Under the pieces are notes generated by a model. It made no database searches. It was given only the letters and a program-made list of their open reading frames with translations, and was not told the origin of the DNA. The position numbers were made by a program, and so were the translations under genes. This document shows positions 61,146-64,000 of a stretch of DNA of 64,000 nucleotides, in pieces. The DNA is from G963662605 sp963662605. GTDB lineage: Bacteria; Bacteroidota; Ignavibacteria; Ignavibacteriales; Ignavibacteriaceae. Within the stretch, counting starts at the first letter, position 1; each line of letters starts with the position of its first letter. The DNA lies in contig OY759785.1 in the NCBI GenBank assembly GCA_963662605.1, positions 992,001 to 1,056,000 of the forward strand, given 5' to 3'.

Positions 61146-64000
61146 ATGAAACACAAGATTTACTTTTTTCTGTTCTTAGTCAGCATGCTGACAAGTAATA
61201 TGTTAGGAGCAATACAGCCGAGTATGTATTTTCGGTCGAATTGGTCAAACAAAACGGCAATGACGCGGGTGACGCTTCCGGATAATACAAACAGCTACGT
61301 CATATCGTGGCCGTACGCGTCAATCGGCGCGACAACAAATCAGTGGTATAAAATGGAAGTAACAGGAAACTATACCACGAACCAGACCTGGGGCTACGGC
61401 AGTGCACCGGCCTTCAACACGAGTACAACGATACCGGTAAACGGAGCCAACGGCTTGATGACAGCCACCTCCGGAAACACGTATTTCTTCTCGATAAAGG
61501 ATGTAGCAAACAGTACGGCATCCGTGGGTTTCGTTTTCGCCTTGGGCGGCACCCCGGTAACAATCAGTTCAATCAATGCGTCATCTGCTTCACCGGGTAC
61601 AGCTGTAACGGTGACCGCTACCCTTAGTGGTTCGGTTGTGACCAATCAGACAGTATGGCTTCGGTACTCGGTAGGGTCAAGCACGTACGCAACATCCACC
61701 ATAACCCAAATGACCGGGAGCGGAACAAGCTACACGGCAACCATACCGGGACAGACAGTCGGGACCGTGGTGTATTATTACTGCTTTACTTCAGGAACAG
61801 TTGCCGGAGGCGGCGGAGTAACAACAAGCAATGTAACACAGGCAACGATAAACACATCGGTAACCACAAACAGTTACACGGTAGCCGCAGCCCAGAGCCT
61901 GACGGTAAGCCCAAGTACATTAACAGGATTTTCCTACTGGCCGGGTTCAGGTCCATCGGCAAGCCAAAGCTACACGTTGAGCGGCCAGTATCTGGACAAT
62001 CCGGGCGTGGTGACAATAACCGCCCCAACGGACTATGAGATATCCAAAGACAACAGCACGTTCGTCAGCACGGATACGGTGGCAATAACCTCGGCAACCT
62101 TGTCTGCAAGAACGATATATGTGAGATTAAAAACGGGGTTAAGCTCAGGAAGTTATAATAGTGAGAGTATAAGTAATGCCGGAGGCGGAGCGGCAGCCAT
62201 GAATGTGATCTGCAGCGGGTCGGTATTGAAGTATGCACCAGCAAGTCAGGCAACCGGGCTGGGTGCCTCCAACGGTTCACCTTCGTCCACGGTCATACAT
62301 CTGGTCTGGACCGATGCCCCTTCGACAGACGGTTACCTGATCCGCGGCAGTTCTATAGGCTATGGTAATATAAGTGACCCGGTAGACGGGACAGCAGTAA
62401 GTGACGGGGGATTAGATAAGAACATAGCCTCGGGAGTGCAGCAGGCAGACATAACAGGACTGAGCCAGGGAACGACGTATTATTTTAAGGTATATGTCTA
62501 TAATAACACGGGAAGCAATATCCGGTATAACGTAAGTGAAGCACCAACCGGCAGCGCGTCAACCACAGTCTCAACATATTACTCAAAGTCCGGAGCGAAT
62601 CTGGAACAGTTGAGCAGCTGGGGAGCTAATAGTGACGGCAGCGGCAACGCACCGGTAAACTTCACATCAGACGGGATGACATATATAATTACAGCAAACG
62701 GCACCTTGGGTGGAGCGTGGACAGTAACAGGCAGCACGACCAAAATACAAGTAGGAGATGGGACAGCGGCAGTGAACTTCACGGTGGCTGGAAGTCTGAG
62801 TGCAACGAATTTAGATATTATGAATAATGCCACAGTAACACTGGGCAGTAATGTAACGCTGACGGGTGCAATAAACGTGAACAACGGTGGAGTGCTGAAC
62901 TGCGGCAGTTACGTGGTAGGAGGCACAAGTGGAGTCTTCACCCTGAAGAGCGGCGGGACATTGAAAATCGGTCACGCGCAGGGAATAACAACCAGCGGGA
63001 CGACAGGAAACATACAGACAACAGGTACGAGGAGTTATAACCCGGCAGGAAAGTATGTGTATGTCGGCACAGCAGCTCAGGTGACAGGCAACGCGGTACC
63101 GAATCCATTGGCAAGCGGCGGGTTGGTTCAGAACAGCAACACGGGCGGTACGGTAACGTTGTCACAGTATATGTCGTTCGCCTCAGGGTCAGTATTTATC
63201 GTAGACGCGGGAGCGGTGTGGAGTACAGGGTCAAACGGTCCCACGTATAACAACGGATGCACGGCAACGATAAACGGAACATATCAAATAGAGCAGGGTG
63301 GCGGCTCGTATACATCGGGAGCGATGGCATTCACGTATGGAACGAACGGGGCGCTGGTGATAAATTATACATCATCGAAGTTGGGCGTTTACAATAACAA
63401 CCCTTATTGGAACAACAACACGGGATATGTAGCCTTGCCGCCGAACGTCAATATCAAAGGAGCCGGTGGAGTAAGTGTTCAAACGTCAGCAAACATGACA
63501 GTCGGAGGCACATTCCAAACATCCGGACCTGTTGAAATTCTCTATTATGGAAGCGGTATAACAATGAACGGTACATGTCAGATCAATGCTGGCGGAAGTT
63601 TTACATGCCCGAGTTCTTCAGCTTATGTGCCGACCTTTGGTACAAACTCAACATTGGTTTATAATCAGGGTACAAGCAGTATGCGGACGAAAGAGTGGAG
63701 TACAAGAACATCCGGTACTGGGTATCCGGCGAATGTCAGAATAAGTAACAACACAACACTCGCACTTGGCGATACTGCTGCACAATGTTCAGGGAGTCTG
63801 ACTGTTGATGCTGGAAGTGCCCTTACCACTACAAGTAACATTTTAACAGTTAACGGAAATATTGCTATCAATGGCACTGTTAACTTATCCGGTGATGTGA
63901 AGGTGAAAGGGAACTGGACAAAAACCGGAAGCCTTAATGCCGGTTCACGCACAGTCACCTTTAACGGAACAATGCAACAGACAATTGCCGGTGGATCAAC
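61146..64000 (+). CDS. Very large T9SS-type repeat protein, copy 2 (3' end outside window)
   Basis: Starts at 61146 (MKHKIYFFLFLVSMLTSNMLGA) after AGGAG and stays open to the window edge (951 complete codons). From residue 6 on it is the same protein as the 49363 product, identical for about 200 residues, then with scattered changes (for example NYNSE to SYNSE), more frequent towards the 3' end. The sorting domain is expected beyond the window. Two such copies enclose the amylase genes, and the sharp step from identity to mosaic similarity suggests gene conversion or recent duplication with later drift. Confidence 0.9.
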   Translation, partial: MKHKIYFFLFLVSMLTSNMLGAIQPSMYFRSNWSNKTAMTRVTLPDNTNSYVISWPYASIGATTNQWYKMEVTGNYTTNQTWGYGSAPAFNTSTTIPVNGANGLMTATSGNTYFFSIKDVANSTASVGFVFALGGTPVTISSINASSASPGTAVTVTATLSGSVVTNQTVWLRYSVGSSTYATSTITQMTGSGTSYTATIPGQTVGTVVYYYCFTSGTVAGGGGVTTSNVTQATINTSVTTNSYTVAAAQSLTVSPSTLTGFSYWPGSGPSASQSYTLSGQYLDNPGVVTITAPTDYEISKDNSTFVSTDTVAITSATLSARTIYVRLKTGLSSGSYNSESISNAGGGAAAMNVICSGSVLKYAPASQATGLGASNGSPSSTVIHLVWTDAPSTDGYLIRGSSIGYGNISDPVDGTAVSDGGLDKNIASGVQQADITGLSQGTTYYFKVYVYNNTGSNIRYNVSEAPTGSASTTVSTYYSKSGANLEQLSSWGANSDGSGNAPVNFTSDGMTYIITANGTLGGAWTVTGSTTKIQVGDGTAAVNFTVAGSLSATNLDIMNNATVTLGSNVTLTGAINVNNGGVLNCGSYVVGGTSGVFTLKSGGTLKIGHAQGITTSGTTGNIQTTGTRSYNPAGKYVYVGTAAQVTGNAVPNPLASGGLVQNSNTGGTVTLSQYMSFASGSVFIVDAGAVWSTGSNGPTYNNGCTATINGTYQIEQGGGSYTSGAMAFTYGTNGALVINYTSSKLGVYNNNPYWNNNTGYVALPPNVNIKGAGGVSVQTSANMTVGGTFQTSGPVEILYYGSGITMNGTCQINAGGSFTCPSSSAYVPTFGTNSTLVYNQGTSSMRTKEWSTRTSGTGYPANVRISNNTTLALGDTAAQCSGSLTVDAGSALTTTSNILTVNGNIAINGTVNLSGDVKVKGNWTKTGSLNAGSRTVTFNGTMQQTIAGGS
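61161..61759 (+). repeat. Long direct repeat, copy 2
   Basis: Second copy of the 599-bp stretch at 49378-49976, same orientation. The first mismatch after it is A to C at 61760. Confidence 0.85.

Overview
This window looks like a chromosomal segment from the FCB group, most likely an Ignavibacteria/Chlorobi-type or other Bacteroidota-related lineage. Nine complete proteins plus the truncated one at the left edge end in the type IX secretion (T9SS) sorting domain with the NYPNPFNPST signature. Many genes are very large secreted repeat proteins, and three clear promoters fit the Bacteroidota-style TTG-N20-TAnnTTNG pattern. No rRNA, tRNA, CRISPR array or transposase was seen. Base composition was not computed. 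Starts were chosen by Shine-Dalgarno-like sequences, signal peptides and operon spacing.

Layout. 1-5.8 kb: the end of a beta-helix T9SS protein and a 1500-residue exported protein that joins an amidohydrolase-like domain, an M23 peptidase domain, repeats and a dockerin-like end. 5.8-8.8 kb (minus strand): a histidine kinase and an NtrC-type sigma-54 activator. 9.1-10.5 kb: a T9SS protein. 11.1-14.7 kb: an M20 peptidase, an NhaC-family antiporter and an RpiR regulator. 15.05-21.75 kb (operon A): two T9SS proteins, a beta-propeller lipoprotein, an outer-membrane barrel and a small charged secreted protein. 22.2-26.0 kb: a large dockerin-ended protein. 26.28-40.19 kb (operon B): a long co-directional run of secreted amidohydrolase-like protein, lipoprotein, barrel, TRAP permease, 48-residue membrane protein, exported glutamate racemase, T9SS repeat protein, AstE-like zinc hydrolase, small DUF6305-like protein, N-formylglutamate-amidohydrolase-like enzyme and gamma-glutamyltranspeptidase. 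Convergent to it (minus strand, 42.9-40.3 kb) are pgsB, pgsC and pgsW for poly-gamma-glutamate. 43.2-49.2 kb: three LytS-type kinases, two LytTR regulators and a T9SS protein. 49.4-64 kb: two secreted GH13 amylases flanked by two copies of a large T9SS protein, the second cut by the window end.

How the genes may work together. The best candidate for an undescribed system is a poly-gamma-glutamate cycle: PgsB/C/W would make and export a gamma-linked glutamate polymer, and operon B encodes envelope or secreted enzymes that could cut it (Ggt, amidohydrolase-like proteins, AstE-like hydrolase), change the stereochemistry of released glutamate (exported racemase) and move products across both membranes (barrel, lipoprotein, TRAP permease). 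Operon A resembles a paralogous version of the front half of operon B, and carries a short charged module that also occurs as an insert in Ggt. Two matched sigma-54 promoters with upstream GGGC-N7-GCCC palindromes precede the 22.2-kb gene and operon B, and the NtrC-type regulator in this window is a natural candidate activator. A GGAAC-N4-GTTCC operator sits at the same place in the promoters of the M20 operon and operon A, consistent with control by the RpiR regulator encoded between them. Substrate and direction of transport are inference from gene content, not visible in the sequence.
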